From: an uncultured Collinsella sp. | Lineage (GTDB): Bacteria; Actinomycetota; Coriobacteriia; Coriobacteriales; Coriobacteriaceae | Length of the DNA stretch: 49,782 nucleotides | Direction: 5' to 3' | NCBI GenBank assembly: GCA_900540985.1 | Contig: UQIC01000015.1 | Span: 1 to 49,782, forward strand | Shown: positions 40,945 to 48,524 of the stretch, in pieces | Position numbering within the stretch: position 1 is the stretch's first letter | How the letters are laid out: each line of letters starts with the position of its first letter | Made by a program: the position numbers and the translations under genes | The notes under the pieces: model-generated | What the model was told of the DNA's origin: nothing | Databases searched by the model: none | The model's input: only the letters and a program-made list of their open reading frames with translations

Positions 40945-41636
40945 GCCGGCTTCCCTGTCTCACCGGCGGGCAAGACCTCGCCCGTTGTCTCCGCCGCGCG
41001 AACGGACGCACCTGCATTCGCGCCAGCGAACGGCGACACGACGATATCGGCCCGAGCGCGGTCGGACGCAATGTCAACCCCCTCAGGCGGCTGTCCCGAA
41101 ATCGGCATGTCGGAATAGAGCGTCACGCGCCCGCCCGAAAGCAGCCGCGCCGACACTCGCTTGATGGCCTCGAGATTCGAAACGGCGAGCCCCGCACAGC
41201 GCGCCCACGTATCCACCGCCCACACGCCGCGGACGTCGGTCGCCGTGGTGATGACGGGGATGGCCCCTGCCGCGCGTGCCACAGTTTGCGCAAGCTCGTT
41301 CGCACCGCCCAAATGCCCCGACAAAAGCGGGACGGCAAAGCGCCCCGCCTCGTCGATCACCACAACCGCGGAATCGGTTGCCTTCGAGGCGACATGCGGC
41401 GCGATCGCCCGCACGGCGATGCCCGCCGCGCCCACGAACAGAAGCGCGTCCGACGTCTCCCACGCGAGCGCCGTCCATGCACGCAGGTCGGCCTTCCCCT
41501 CGCCGAACCCGCGCGAAACGGAAACGTCCCAGCCAGGGTCATCTTCACCTGTCTGCGCGCAATCGGAAAGCGCGCGTGCGGTGCGCTCCGCCAACGCATA
41601 CCCCCTCTCAGTGAACGCTATGCAGGAAATCCTCAT
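40902..41636 (-). CDS. cbiG: CbiG N-terminal and central domains (cobalt-precorrin-5A hydrolase), prematurely stopped
   Basis: CbiG opens the ring-A delta-lactone of cobalt-precorrin-5A and releases acetaldehyde. This 244-residue part holds the N-terminal domain (MRISCIAFTERGYALAERTA, VGAAGIAVRAIAPHV) and the central motif VPLLSGHLGGANELAQTVA, followed by ITTATDVRGVWAVDTWAR. It ends in GKPAGGGGELPFTGGLS, encoded by the first G-run and spacer, where TGA stops it. The C-terminal domain follows at 40449-40844. ATG 41636 directly follows the cbiL-remnant stop. Whether the two pieces work as separate chains is unknown. Confidence 0.88.
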   Translation of the reverse strand: MRISCIAFTERGYALAERTARALSDCAQTGEDDPGWDVSVSRGFGEGKADLRAWTALAWETSDALLFVGAAGIAVRAIAPHVASKATDSAVVVIDEAGRFAVPLLSGHLGGANELAQTVARAAGAIPVITTATDVRGVWAVDTWARCAGLAVSNLEAIKRVSARLLSGGRVTLYSDMPISGQPPEGVDIASDRARADIVVSPFAGANAGASVRAAETTGEVLPAGETGKPAGGGGELPFTGGLS

Positions 41637-41870
41637 CTAGCGCACCACCATCGTCGAGAAGTAGCTGCCCCGATCGGGCACATCGTCGAGCAAGCGGTAC
41701 ATGCGCTCGCCCGGAAGCCCACAGTCCTCTACGAGCTCGGCACCGTCGGAGGTGCCCTCCTCGCGAAGGATGCGCTTCGTGTCCGCAAGCGAGCGGCGCG
41801 CCTTCATAGCCACCTTCGTCCCTGGCCAGCCGATTGCGCGGCCCACCCCGTACAGCACGCCTTTACTCAT
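41637..41870 (-). pseudogene. cbiL: cbiL remnant (precorrin-2 C20-methyltransferase) with large in-frame internal deletion
   Basis: 77 codons. The first ten residues, MSKGVLYGVG, are the start of a tetrapyrrole methylase. The last 60 or so match the C-terminal end of CbiL/CobI, with VAMKARRSLADTKRILREE, LVEDCGLPGERMYRLLDD and YFSTMVVR. About 150-160 residues, including the SAM-binding core, are missing between them. The start overlaps the cbiD stop by eight bases and the stop abuts cbiG, so gene borders are intact and only the middle is lost. A protein this short cannot form the methylase fold. It could be genuine decay or an assembly deletion. Confidence 0.85.
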
Positions 41871-43047
41871 ACGTCGCCCCCAATTCCCCGATAACTGCTT
41901 CGGCGCCCGACGTGCGGAAAAGCTCGCGGCGCTCGGCGTCGAACACGACCGCGGCGATGTCGCATGCGCCCGCCGCGCGGCGGCGCAACCTGTCCTCGAT
42001 TGCCGCAGCGAGCGAGGCGCGCGCAGCGTCCCCCGCGCCGGCGGCCTCGATTACCTCGAGCGCCGCCGTGGTCGTGACCGACGACATGATCTCGCGCACG
42101 GTCTTCGCGCCCGCACCGGCCAAGGCCGCGTGGGCGGCCAGAATCTCCGCGCGGCAGTCGGCGGTACGCGAATGGGTGTCCATGATGCCGCCCGCGACCT
42201 TCACCAGCTTGCCGATGTGTCCCACAAGAAGGACATTGGTAAATCCCTCGCGAACGCAGCAGTCAATCGCATCGCCCACAAAGTTGGAGATGAAGACCAC
42301 CGGCGCACCGTTTAGGTGGAAATGCCCCGAGATGAACTGCGCGCCGTAGTTGCCGGGCGTGAGCACGACTCCGCGCCGCCCCATAGCCGCATGCTGCCGG
42401 ATCTCGAGCTCGATGCTGTCGCGCAAGGCAGCGAGGCTGCGCGGCTCGACGATACCCGTCGTGCCCAAGATGGAGATGCCGTCCTTTATCCCCAGGTGCG
42501 GGTTGAAGGTCTTTTCGGCAAGGGCAACACCCTCGGGTACCGAAATCGTCACAGCAATATTTCCAGAAAAGCCGTGCGCGGCGCACACCTCGCGCACGGC
42601 CGAAGTGATCATCGCGCGCGGCGTCGCGTTGATGGCGGCCGCCCCCACCGGCTGCTCGAGCCCGGGCAACGTCACGCGCCCCACGCCCACGCCGCCATCG
42701 ACGGAAACTTCCGATTCGCGCGTGGGCACGCCCTTGCTGCCCGCAGCGCCCGTGCCCGACCCCGCATGTTCCACGCGCGCGTACACGAGCACGCCGTCGG
42801 TCACATCGGCATCGTCGCCTGCGTCCTTTCGCACGGCGCACTGGGCGCACCCCTCGCCGATGCATGCGTCGACCACGTTCGCCTCGACGGGCAGCCCGCC
42901 GGGGGTGACGATCGACACGAGGCCGACGGGCTTTCGTGACAAGAGCATCTCGCAGGCCGCCTTCGCCGCGAGCGCGGCGCAGCTCCCCGTGGTGTAGCCG
43001 CAGCGCAGGCGGGTCGTCCCGGTATATATGTAGTGCTCGAAAGCCAC
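41863..43047 (-). CDS. cbiD: Cobalt-precorrin-5B C1-methyltransferase
   Basis: Methylates C1 in the anaerobic route; CbiD is specific to that pathway. The 394-residue product opens LRCGYTTGSCAALAAKAACE, with EANVVDACIGEGCAQCAVRK, GVGRVTLPGLEQPVG, INATPRAMITSAVREV and LLVGHIGKLVKVAGGIMDTH, all family motifs. The GTG start at 43047 is one base after the cobM stop and has GGAAGG upstream; longer in-frame starts lie within cobM and were rejected. Confidence 0.94.
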   Translation of the reverse strand: MAFEHYIYTGTTRLRCGYTTGSCAALAAKAACEMLLSRKPVGLVSIVTPGGLPVEANVVDACIGEGCAQCAVRKDAGDDADVTDGVLVYARVEHAGSGTGAAGSKGVPTRESEVSVDGGVGVGRVTLPGLEQPVGAAAINATPRAMITSAVREVCAAHGFSGNIAVTISVPEGVALAEKTFNPHLGIKDGISILGTTGIVEPRSLAALRDSIELEIRQHAAMGRRGVVLTPGNYGAQFISGHFHLNGAPVVFISNFVGDAIDCCVREGFTNVLLVGHIGKLVKVAGGIMDTHSRTADCRAEILAAHAALAGAGAKTVREIMSSVTTTAALEVIEAAGAGDAARASLAAAIEDRLRRRAAGACDIAAVVFDAERRELFRTSGAEAVIGELGATYE

Positions 43048-43048
43048 G

Positions 43049-43840
43049 CTAGCTGCTCGCCTTCCGATACCCCGTGGCAAACGAAGGGTCGTAAAGCTTA
43101 CTGCGCTCGTACGACTCCGCTTGCGTGCCGTCGTGCGCAAGCCCGCCGCGAGCTCCGAGCACGCGGCCCACCACCACGAGCGCCGTGCGGTCGATGCCCT
43201 CTCGCGCGCCCGCATCGGCGAGCGTGCCCACTGTGCAGCGCACCACGCGCTCCTCAGGCCAAGTCGCCTTGTACACGAGCGCCGCCGGCTCGTCGGAGCT
43301 GCGGCCCGCGGCCAAAAGCTCGGCGGAAAGCTCGGCGAGCATACCCGAGCTCAGGAAGATGACCATAGTCGAGCCGCTTTCCGCCATGGTGCGCATGCTC
43401 TCGCCCGCGGGCATGGGGGTGCGCCCGGAAAGCCGCGTGATCACGACCGACTGGCTGATTCCCGGCAGCGTGTATTCCTGGCGAAGCGCCGCCGCGGCAC
43501 CGCAAAAGCTCGACACGCCGGGCACCACCTCGTAGTCCACGCCGCGCGCGTCGAGTGCGTCCATCTGCTCCTGGATGGCACCGTACAGGCACGGGTCGCC
43601 CGTGTGCAGGCGCACCACTTCCTCGCCCCGCGCATCTGCCGCGCACATCACGTCGAGCACTTCCTCCAAGGTCATGTGCGCGCTGTCGTAGACGATGCAG
43701 GATTCCTTGCACTCAGCGAGCAGCTCCGGGTTCACAAGGCTTCCCGCCCAAACGACCACGTCGGCTGCGCGCAGAAGGCGCGCCCCGCGCAGCGTGATAA
43801 GGTCGGCAGCGCCCGAGCCTGCGCCAACGATATGAATCAT
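43049..43840 (-). CDS. cobM: Precorrin-4 / cobalt-precorrin-4 C11-methyltransferase (CbiF/CobM)
   Basis: SAM-dependent methylation at C11. The 263-residue product has IHIVGAGSGAADLITLRGAR, VWAGSLVNPELL, VVRLHTGDPCLYGAIQEQMD, YEVVPGVSSFCGAAAALRQE and ITRLSGRTPMP, matching CbiF. ATG 43840 has GGGAAGG nine bases upstream; a longer in-frame start (43984) adds unconserved sequence. It is the first gene of the minus-strand cobalamin operon. I could not place a promoter with confidence, although ACTATCATAGT at 43994-44004 is symmetrical and could serve as a -10 in both directions. Confidence 0.94.
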   Translation of the reverse strand: MIHIVGAGSGAADLITLRGARLLRAADVVVWAGSLVNPELLAECKESCIVYDSAHMTLEEVLDVMCAADARGEEVVRLHTGDPCLYGAIQEQMDALDARGVDYEVVPGVSSFCGAAAALRQEYTLPGISQSVVITRLSGRTPMPAGESMRTMAESGSTMVIFLSSGMLAELSAELLAAGRSSDEPAALVYKATWPEERVVRCTVGTLADAGAREGIDRTALVVVGRVLGARGGLAHDGTQAESYERSKLYDPSFATGYRKASS

Positions 43841-43971
43841 CCGAGCCTTCCCTTCCCGTTTCTCATCGCAACCGTTTACGCCGCCATTCGCGCAGCGGGC
43901 AAAACACGGCGCCTGCGGCGGCAATCGGCGCAAATACGCAGGCAGGAGGCGCAATGCCGCCCGCCCTGGCT

Positions 43972-44000
43972 TTGACACGTTCACAAGTGCCCACTATCAT
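43972..44000 (+). promoter_or_regulatory. Sigma-70-type promoter of the cbiK operon
   Basis: TTGACA (43972-43977), 17-base spacer, TATCAT (43995-44000), a near-consensus housekeeping promoter. Transcription would begin just before the cobalamin riboswitch. Confidence 0.8.
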
Positions 44001-44039
44001 AGTAAAAGATTCGGCAACGAGCATATGACAATCGGATAA

Positions 44040-44180
44040 AAGGAAATGACCGGCGCGGCGCCCGCACAGCCCGCGCTGGCTTGCGGAGGGAACCAGGTGG
44101 GAATCCTGGGCAAGGGACATTACTGTATAGGACGCGCGGGCGAACCGCCTCGCGCCCCAAGCCAGACTGCTTCGCCTTTT
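44040..44180 (+). promoter_or_regulatory. Cobalamin (B12) riboswitch
   Basis: The core runs from GAGGGAACCAGGTGGGAATC, through CCTGGGCAAGGGACATTACTGT, to the B12-box-like AAGCCAGACTGC at about 44160. The pairing arms, GCGCTGGCTT at the 5' side and AAGCCAGA at the 3' side, are present. It lies between the promoter and the cbiK start, with about 115 bases after the B12 box for an expression platform. That part contains CACGGC/GCCGTG, a CCCCGAGGGG followed by TTTTCTTTC, and CTTGT/ACAAG hairpins, so either terminator- or start-site control is possible. The rest of the 458-base gap (43841-43971) shows nothing I can name. Confidence 0.85.
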
Positions 44181-44298
44181 CCTCACGGCATCGCCGTGGC
44201 GTTAGCTCCTTGTGAACCCCGAGGGGCGCGCTTTTCTTTCGCTTGTGCCGACAAGCAACTGTCGCCGGGGGACCGGCAAACCGAGGAAAGGAAAAACC

Positions 44299-45225
44299 AT
44301 GTCCGACCAGATGTCACGCCGCGGCTTCATGGGCGCCGCAGCAACCGGAGCCTTCGCGCTCGCCGGAGTCGCGCTCGCGGGCTGCTCCAGCACCTCCGCG
44401 AGTTCCGAGAAATCGAGCGAAAAGGAGAAGGCCGTGAAGCCGGTCATCCTCGTCACGAGCTTCGGCACGAGCTACAACGACTCGCGCCACATCACCATCG
44501 GCGCCATCGAAGACGCTATCCGCGAGAAGTACTGGCAGGACTACGACATCCGCCGCGCCTTCACCGCGCAGATCATCATCGACAAGCTGAAGAAGCGCGA
44601 CGGCATCACGATCGACAACATGACCGAGGCGCTCGACCGCTGCGTGGAAGACGGCGTGAAGGAAATCGTCGTGCAGCCGACGCATCTCATGGGTGGCCTG
44701 GAATACACCGACGTGAAAGACGAGCTCGACAAGTACGCCGATAAGTTCGACAAAATCTCGCTCGGCGACCCGCTGCTCACCTCCGACGACGACTACAAGA
44801 AGGTGGCCGCAGCCATTAAGGAGAACATGGCGTCCTTCGACGACGGCAAGACGGCGCTGTGCCTCATGGGCCACGGCACCGAAGCCGATTCCAACGCCGA
44901 CTATGCCAAGATGCAGGAAGTGTTTAAGAACGAGGGCTTGACGCAGTTCTTCGTCGGCACCGTCGAGGCTGAACCGACCTGCGAGGATGTTATCGCCGCC
45001 GCGAGCGCCGCAGGCTACAAGAAGGCCGTGCTCGCGCCGTTCATGGTGGTCGCGGGCGACCACGCGAACAACGACATGGCAGACGAGACCGACCCCGACA
45101 GCTGGGCTGCGAAGTTCGTGGCCGCCGGCTTCGAAGTGACGTGCCTGCTCCAGGGTCTGGGACAGAACGTCGCGGTCGACGACATCTACGTCTCGCACGT
45201 GGACGACGCCATCGCCAAGCTGTAA
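44299..45225 (+). CDS. cbiK: Exported lipoprotein sirohydrochlorin cobaltochelatase CbiK
   Basis: Inserts a divalent metal (Co2+ in cobalamin synthesis) into sirohydrochlorin or a related tetrapyrrole. The 308-residue product has a twin-arginine-type signal (SRRGF at 6-10), a hydrophobic stretch and a lipobox LAGC (C29), so it is probably exported and lipid-anchored. The mature part has ILVTSFGTSYNDSRHITIGA, QPTHLMGGLEY, LCLMGHGTEADSNADYA (H192) and APFMVVAGDHANNDMA (H255); the two histidines fit the CbiK metal site. ATG 44299 follows GAGGAAAGG. It is the first gene after the riboswitch. Heme- or iron-related use is an alternative, as proposed for periplasmic CbiK proteins. Confidence 0.9.
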   Translation: MSDQMSRRGFMGAAATGAFALAGVALAGCSSTSASSEKSSEKEKAVKPVILVTSFGTSYNDSRHITIGAIEDAIREKYWQDYDIRRAFTAQIIIDKLKKRDGITIDNMTEALDRCVEDGVKEIVVQPTHLMGGLEYTDVKDELDKYADKFDKISLGDPLLTSDDDYKKVAAAIKENMASFDDGKTALCLMGHGTEADSNADYAKMQEVFKNEGLTQFFVGTVEAEPTCEDVIAAASAAGYKKAVLAPFMVVAGDHANNDMADETDPDSWAAKFVAAGFEVTCLLQGLGQNVAVDDIYVSHVDDAIAKL

Positions 45226-45234
45226 ACTCGCCGC

Positions 45235-45307
45235 GCACGGGGGCGCCGGTCGCGTCCCCGTGCAACGGGCATGCGCCTTCCCCGACTGACGGCGCATGCC
45301 CGTTGCA
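45235..45307 (+). other. Tandem strong hairpins between cbiK and the next lipoprotein gene
   Basis: First GCACGGGG/CCCCGTGC (8 bp). Then a perfect 17-bp inverted repeat, TGCAACGGGCATGCGCC at 45261-45277 and its complement at 45291-45307, with a 13-base loop. No T-run follows. It probably protects or processes the cbiK message or tunes expression of the downstream transporter genes. Confidence 0.65.
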
Positions 45308-45369
45308 TTCGCATCCCGCGCGCCCACCGCACGGCGCGGGCGGTCGAAGCGATTGAAAGGAACCCCTCC

Positions 45370-45903
45370 ATGTTGAAGAAAACCCTCGCCTTCGCCCTGT
45401 CGGCGGCGCTTTTCGCGTTCTCGCTCGCCGGCTGCGGCGGAAATTCAATCGACAGCGCAAAGGCAAGCGATGCCGATTCCCAGGAAAAAACTGAACAGGC
45501 GGCCGATGCGCCCGAGGGCGCAAGCGCTGCCCCCATCACCGCCGACAAGGTGGCCGACGGCACCTATCCGATCACCGTAGATTCCAGCTCGAACATGTTC
45601 AGGATTGTGGACGCCCAGCTCATCGTGGAAAACGGCTCCATGCACTGCGTGATGACACTTTCTGGCACGGGCTACGGCAAGCTCTTCATGGGCACGGGCG
45701 ACGAGGCTGCCGCCGCAAGCGAGGCCGACTTCATCCCCTATGTGGAAAACGCGGAAGGCAAGTACACCTACGACGTGCCCGTTGATGCGCTCGACGAGGA
45801 CACCGCCTGCGCCGCGTGGAGCATTAAAAGGGAGCGGTGGTACGACCGCACGCTCGTATTCGAATCCGCCGGCGTCGATCTGCGCGCCGACGCGCTGAAG
45901 TAA
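45370..45903 (+). CDS. Small lipoprotein with a NEAT-like beta domain, unknown function
   Basis: 177-residue lipoprotein: hydrophobic signal and lipobox LAGC (C22), a short Ala/Glu/Asp linker, then one domain at about 60-175. The domain includes DGTYPITVDSSSNMFRIVDA, VDALDEDTACAAWSIKRE and ends RTLVFESAGVDL. Its layout aligns with the N-terminal domain of the next gene product (both have a Y-x-V strand, a central Y-G/D-K, a PV..LDED segment and a closing Y/D-x-T-L-x-F-[DE]-S). That suggests a shared surface ligand or partner such as a tetrapyrrole. ATG 45370 has GAAAGGA upstream. It lies four bases before the binding-protein gene. Confidence 0.75.
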   Translation: MLKKTLAFALSAALFAFSLAGCGGNSIDSAKASDADSQEKTEQAADAPEGASAAPITADKVADGTYPITVDSSSNMFRIVDAQLIVENGSMHCVMTLSGTGYGKLFMGTGDEAAAASEADFIPYVENAEGKYTYDVPVDALDEDTACAAWSIKRERWYDRTLVFESAGVDLRADALK

Positions 45904-45907
45904 CGCC

Positions 45908-47479
45908 ATGCGGTCGATTCTTCCCAAGGGGGAAAGCAGGAAGCGTCGCAGCATCGCGGCGCGCGCGATCGCCTGCGTTCTCGTCGCCCTGCTCGCGCTT
46001 CCCTTCGCGGGGTGCAGTGCGAGCCCGAACGCGACCGGTGCCACGACGGGCTCTCAGGAATACACTGTGAGCGTCTCGCTTTCCGGTGGGTCAGGGCGCG
46101 CAAGCATCGCCTCACCCACCACAATTGTGAAGGATGGCGACACCTACACCGCGACCATCACCTGGTCGAGTTCGAACTACGACAAGATGACCGTCAACGG
46201 CGTGGACTACGCGCCCGTAAACGACGGCGGCAACTCCACGTTCGAGATACCCGTCACGCTCGACGAGGACATCGCCGTGTCGGCCGAGACCGTCGCCATG
46301 TCGACGCCGCACACCATTGACTACACGCTCTACTTCGACTCATCCACTATGAAGGAGAAAACGGGCGACGATGCAAGCGGCGGCTCCCCTGCGGGAACGG
46401 CTTCAAGCGCCGCAGCTGACTTCCACAACGCCGATTTGGGCTGCGGCTGGGAGCCGACGGGGGCGCTTCAGCTTGAATACGCCAAGCACTTCACTGTCGA
46501 CGAGTTCGAAGGCGGCCTGCGGCTTATCTGCGTTTCGAACGGGGAGCGCTTCCTCGTGGTGCCGCAAGATGCGAAGGTACCTGATGGGTTGAGCCCCGAC
46601 ATCGCGGTCATAAGGCGCCCCGCCGACAAGGTGTACCTCGTGTCGTCGGCGACGATGTGCCTGGTCGACGCGCTCGATGCAAACGACAATATCATCATGT
46701 CGGGCACGAAGGCTAACGATTGCTCGGTCGCGGGCTTCAAAAGCGCGCTCGAAAGTGGGGCGATCGCCTACGGCGGCAAGTACAGCGCGCCCGACTACGA
46801 GCGAATATCGGCCTCGGGCTGCACGCTCGCCATCGAGAACACCATGATCAACCACACGCCCGATGTGAAGGAAAAGCTGCAGAAGCTCGGGCTCGTCGTG
46901 CTCACCGAACAGTCGTCGAGCGAGCCCGAAGCACTCGGGCGCGTCGAGTGGATTAAACTTTTCGGCGTCCTGTTCGACAAAGAAGACGAGGCCGCGCACC
47001 TGTTCAACGAGCAGAAGGCCCGCGTCGAGCAAACGTCGGGGCTCGCGTCGTCAGGTAAAACCGTGGCGTATTTCTACATTAACTCGAACGGGGCCGCCGT
47101 CACGCGGCGGGCGGGCGACTACGTGGCGCAGATGATCGAGCTTGCGGGCGGCAGCTACGCGCTCGATGACGCGCAGACGGCGTCGACGTCAGGTTCGTCA
47201 GTAACGCTCGAAATGGAGCGCTTCTACGCGACGGCGAAGGATGCCGACATCATCGTCTACAACGGCACCATCGACGAATCGGTTGCCACCTTGAAAGACT
47301 TCGTAGGCAAAAACGCGCTATTGTCGCAGTTCAAAGCTGTAAAGAACGGCAACGTCTGGGTCACAAGCGCCGACATGTACCAGCAGATGACTTCTACCGC
47401 CGACATTATCGACGAGCTGCACGGGGCGTTCACCGGCGATGACGCGAGCGACTTCCATTATCTGAGGAAGCTCGGCTAG
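45908..47479 (+). CDS. BtuF/FepB-like ABC substrate-binding lipoprotein with extra N-terminal beta domain
   Basis: Extracellular solute-binding lipoprotein of 523 residues. It has a basic N-terminus, a signal helix and lipobox FAGC (C36). A beta-sandwich-like domain at about 51-155 (YTVSVSLSGGSGRASI, DEDIAVSAETVAMSTPH) is related to the preceding lipoprotein. The class III periplasmic-binding fold follows from about 190, with ASGCTLAIENTMINHTPDVK, EPEALGRVEWIKLFGVLFDK and DADIIVYNGTID. B12-riboswitch control and cbiK linkage suggest a corrinoid or other tetrapyrrole or metal complex as ligand; sequence alone does not decide. The start lacks a clear ribosome-binding site, so coupling to the upstream gene is likely. 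Confidence 0.82.
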   Translation: MRSILPKGESRKRRSIAARAIACVLVALLALPFAGCSASPNATGATTGSQEYTVSVSLSGGSGRASIASPTTIVKDGDTYTATITWSSSNYDKMTVNGVDYAPVNDGGNSTFEIPVTLDEDIAVSAETVAMSTPHTIDYTLYFDSSTMKEKTGDDASGGSPAGTASSAAADFHNADLGCGWEPTGALQLEYAKHFTVDEFEGGLRLICVSNGERFLVVPQDAKVPDGLSPDIAVIRRPADKVYLVSSATMCLVDALDANDNIIMSGTKANDCSVAGFKSALESGAIAYGGKYSAPDYERISASGCTLAIENTMINHTPDVKEKLQKLGLVVLTEQSSSEPEALGRVEWIKLFGVLFDKEDEAAHLFNEQKARVEQTSGLASSGKTVAYFYINSNGAAVTRRAGDYVAQMIELAGGSYALDDAQTASTSGSSVTLEMERFYATAKDADIIVYNGTIDESVATLKDFVGKNALLSQFKAVKNGNVWVTSADMYQQMTSTADIIDELHGAFTGDDASDFHYLRKLG

Positions 47480-47483
47480 CGTC

Positions 47484-48524
47484 ATGAGAAGCCGGCTTTC
47501 CATGACATACGACGAATCGGGGCGCGCCGCGCGGTGTCGCGTCGTGACGGCGCTGCTCGCTGTTGTCCTCATCGTGCTCGTCGGGGCCAACCTGTGCATC
47601 GGGAGCGTGCTCGTGCCCGCAGACCACATCCCCGGCATCCTTTCGGGCGGCGCGGCCAATTCCATGGAAAGCCAAGTCATCTGGGAGATTCGCCTGCCGC
47701 GCGTGCTTTCAGCCGTGCTTCTCGGCGGGGCACTTTCGCTCTCCGGGTTCCTGCTACAGACGTTTTTCAACAACCCCATCGCCGACCCGTTCATCTTGGG
47801 CGTCTCCTCGGGCGCAAAGTTCGTCGTCGCGCTTACGATGATCGTACTTCTGGGCGCGAACCAGGCCATGTCCTCGCCAGCCATGGTGGCCGCAGCATTT
47901 CTGGGCTCGCTCATCACCATCGGCTTCGTGCTCCTCATCGCACGGCGCATAAGTTCCATGGCCATGCTCATCGTGGCGGGCGTCATGGTGGGATACATCT
48001 GCTCGGCGGCGACGAACTTCCTCATCGCCTTCGCCGACGACCAGTCCATCGTAAACCTGCACAACTGGTCTTTGGGTAGTTTCTCAGGTTCGAGCTGGGA
48101 CGACGTCGCGGTCATCGCGGTCGTGGTAATCGCCGTGAGCGCATGCGTATTCGCGATATCGAAGCCCCTTTCCGCCTTCCAGCTGGGAGAAGCCTACGCG
48201 AAAAGCGTCGGCGTGAACGTCGCACGTTTCCGCGTGGTGCTCGTCCTTCTAGCGAGCATGCTCTCCGCCTGCGTGACCGCGTTCGCTGGTCCGGTGTCGT
48301 TCGTAGGCATCGCGGTTCCGCATCTCGTGAAGTCGGCGCTGAAGTCGTCAAAGCCCATCCGCGTGATTCCTGCGTGCTTCTTGGGAGGCGCCATCTTCTG
48401 CGCGGGCTGCGATTTGATCGCGCGCACGCTGTTCTCTCCCGTCGAGCTTTCCATCAGCGCCGTCACCGCCATCTTCGGCGCACCGGTGGTTATCGCGCTA
48501 ATGTTGAAGAAGCGGGTGAGGTAG
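47484..48524 (+). CDS. BtuC/FecCD-type ABC transporter permease
   Basis: Permease of 346 residues with about nine to ten hydrophobic helices. Family motifs include WEIRLPRVLSAVLLGGALSL, NPIADPFILGVSSGAKFVVA, LHNWSLGSFSGSSWDDV and GPVSFVGIAVPHLVKSALKS, typical of the BtuC/FecCD/FhuB family that imports vitamin B12, heme and siderophores. It starts four bases after the binding-protein gene and ends directly before the ATPase gene, so the transporter is one operon under the upstream riboswitch. Confidence 0.9.
   Translation: MRSRLSMTYDESGRAARCRVVTALLAVVLIVLVGANLCIGSVLVPADHIPGILSGGAANSMESQVIWEIRLPRVLSAVLLGGALSLSGFLLQTFFNNPIADPFILGVSSGAKFVVALTMIVLLGANQAMSSPAMVAAAFLGSLITIGFVLLIARRISSMAMLIVAGVMVGYICSAATNFLIAFADDQSIVNLHNWSLGSFSGSSWDDVAVIAVVVIAVSACVFAISKPLSAFQLGEAYAKSVGVNVARFRVVLVLLASMLSACVTAFAGPVSFVGIAVPHLVKSALKSSKPIRVIPACFLGGAIFCAGCDLIARTLFSPVELSISAVTAIFGAPVVIALMLKKRVR

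Noticed and set aside
43930..43980. AGCCAGGGCGGGC on the minus strand, considered as a B12 box for the cobM operon
   Set aside because: Only the first few bases resemble a B12 box; the rest of the cobalamin riboswitch core is absent.
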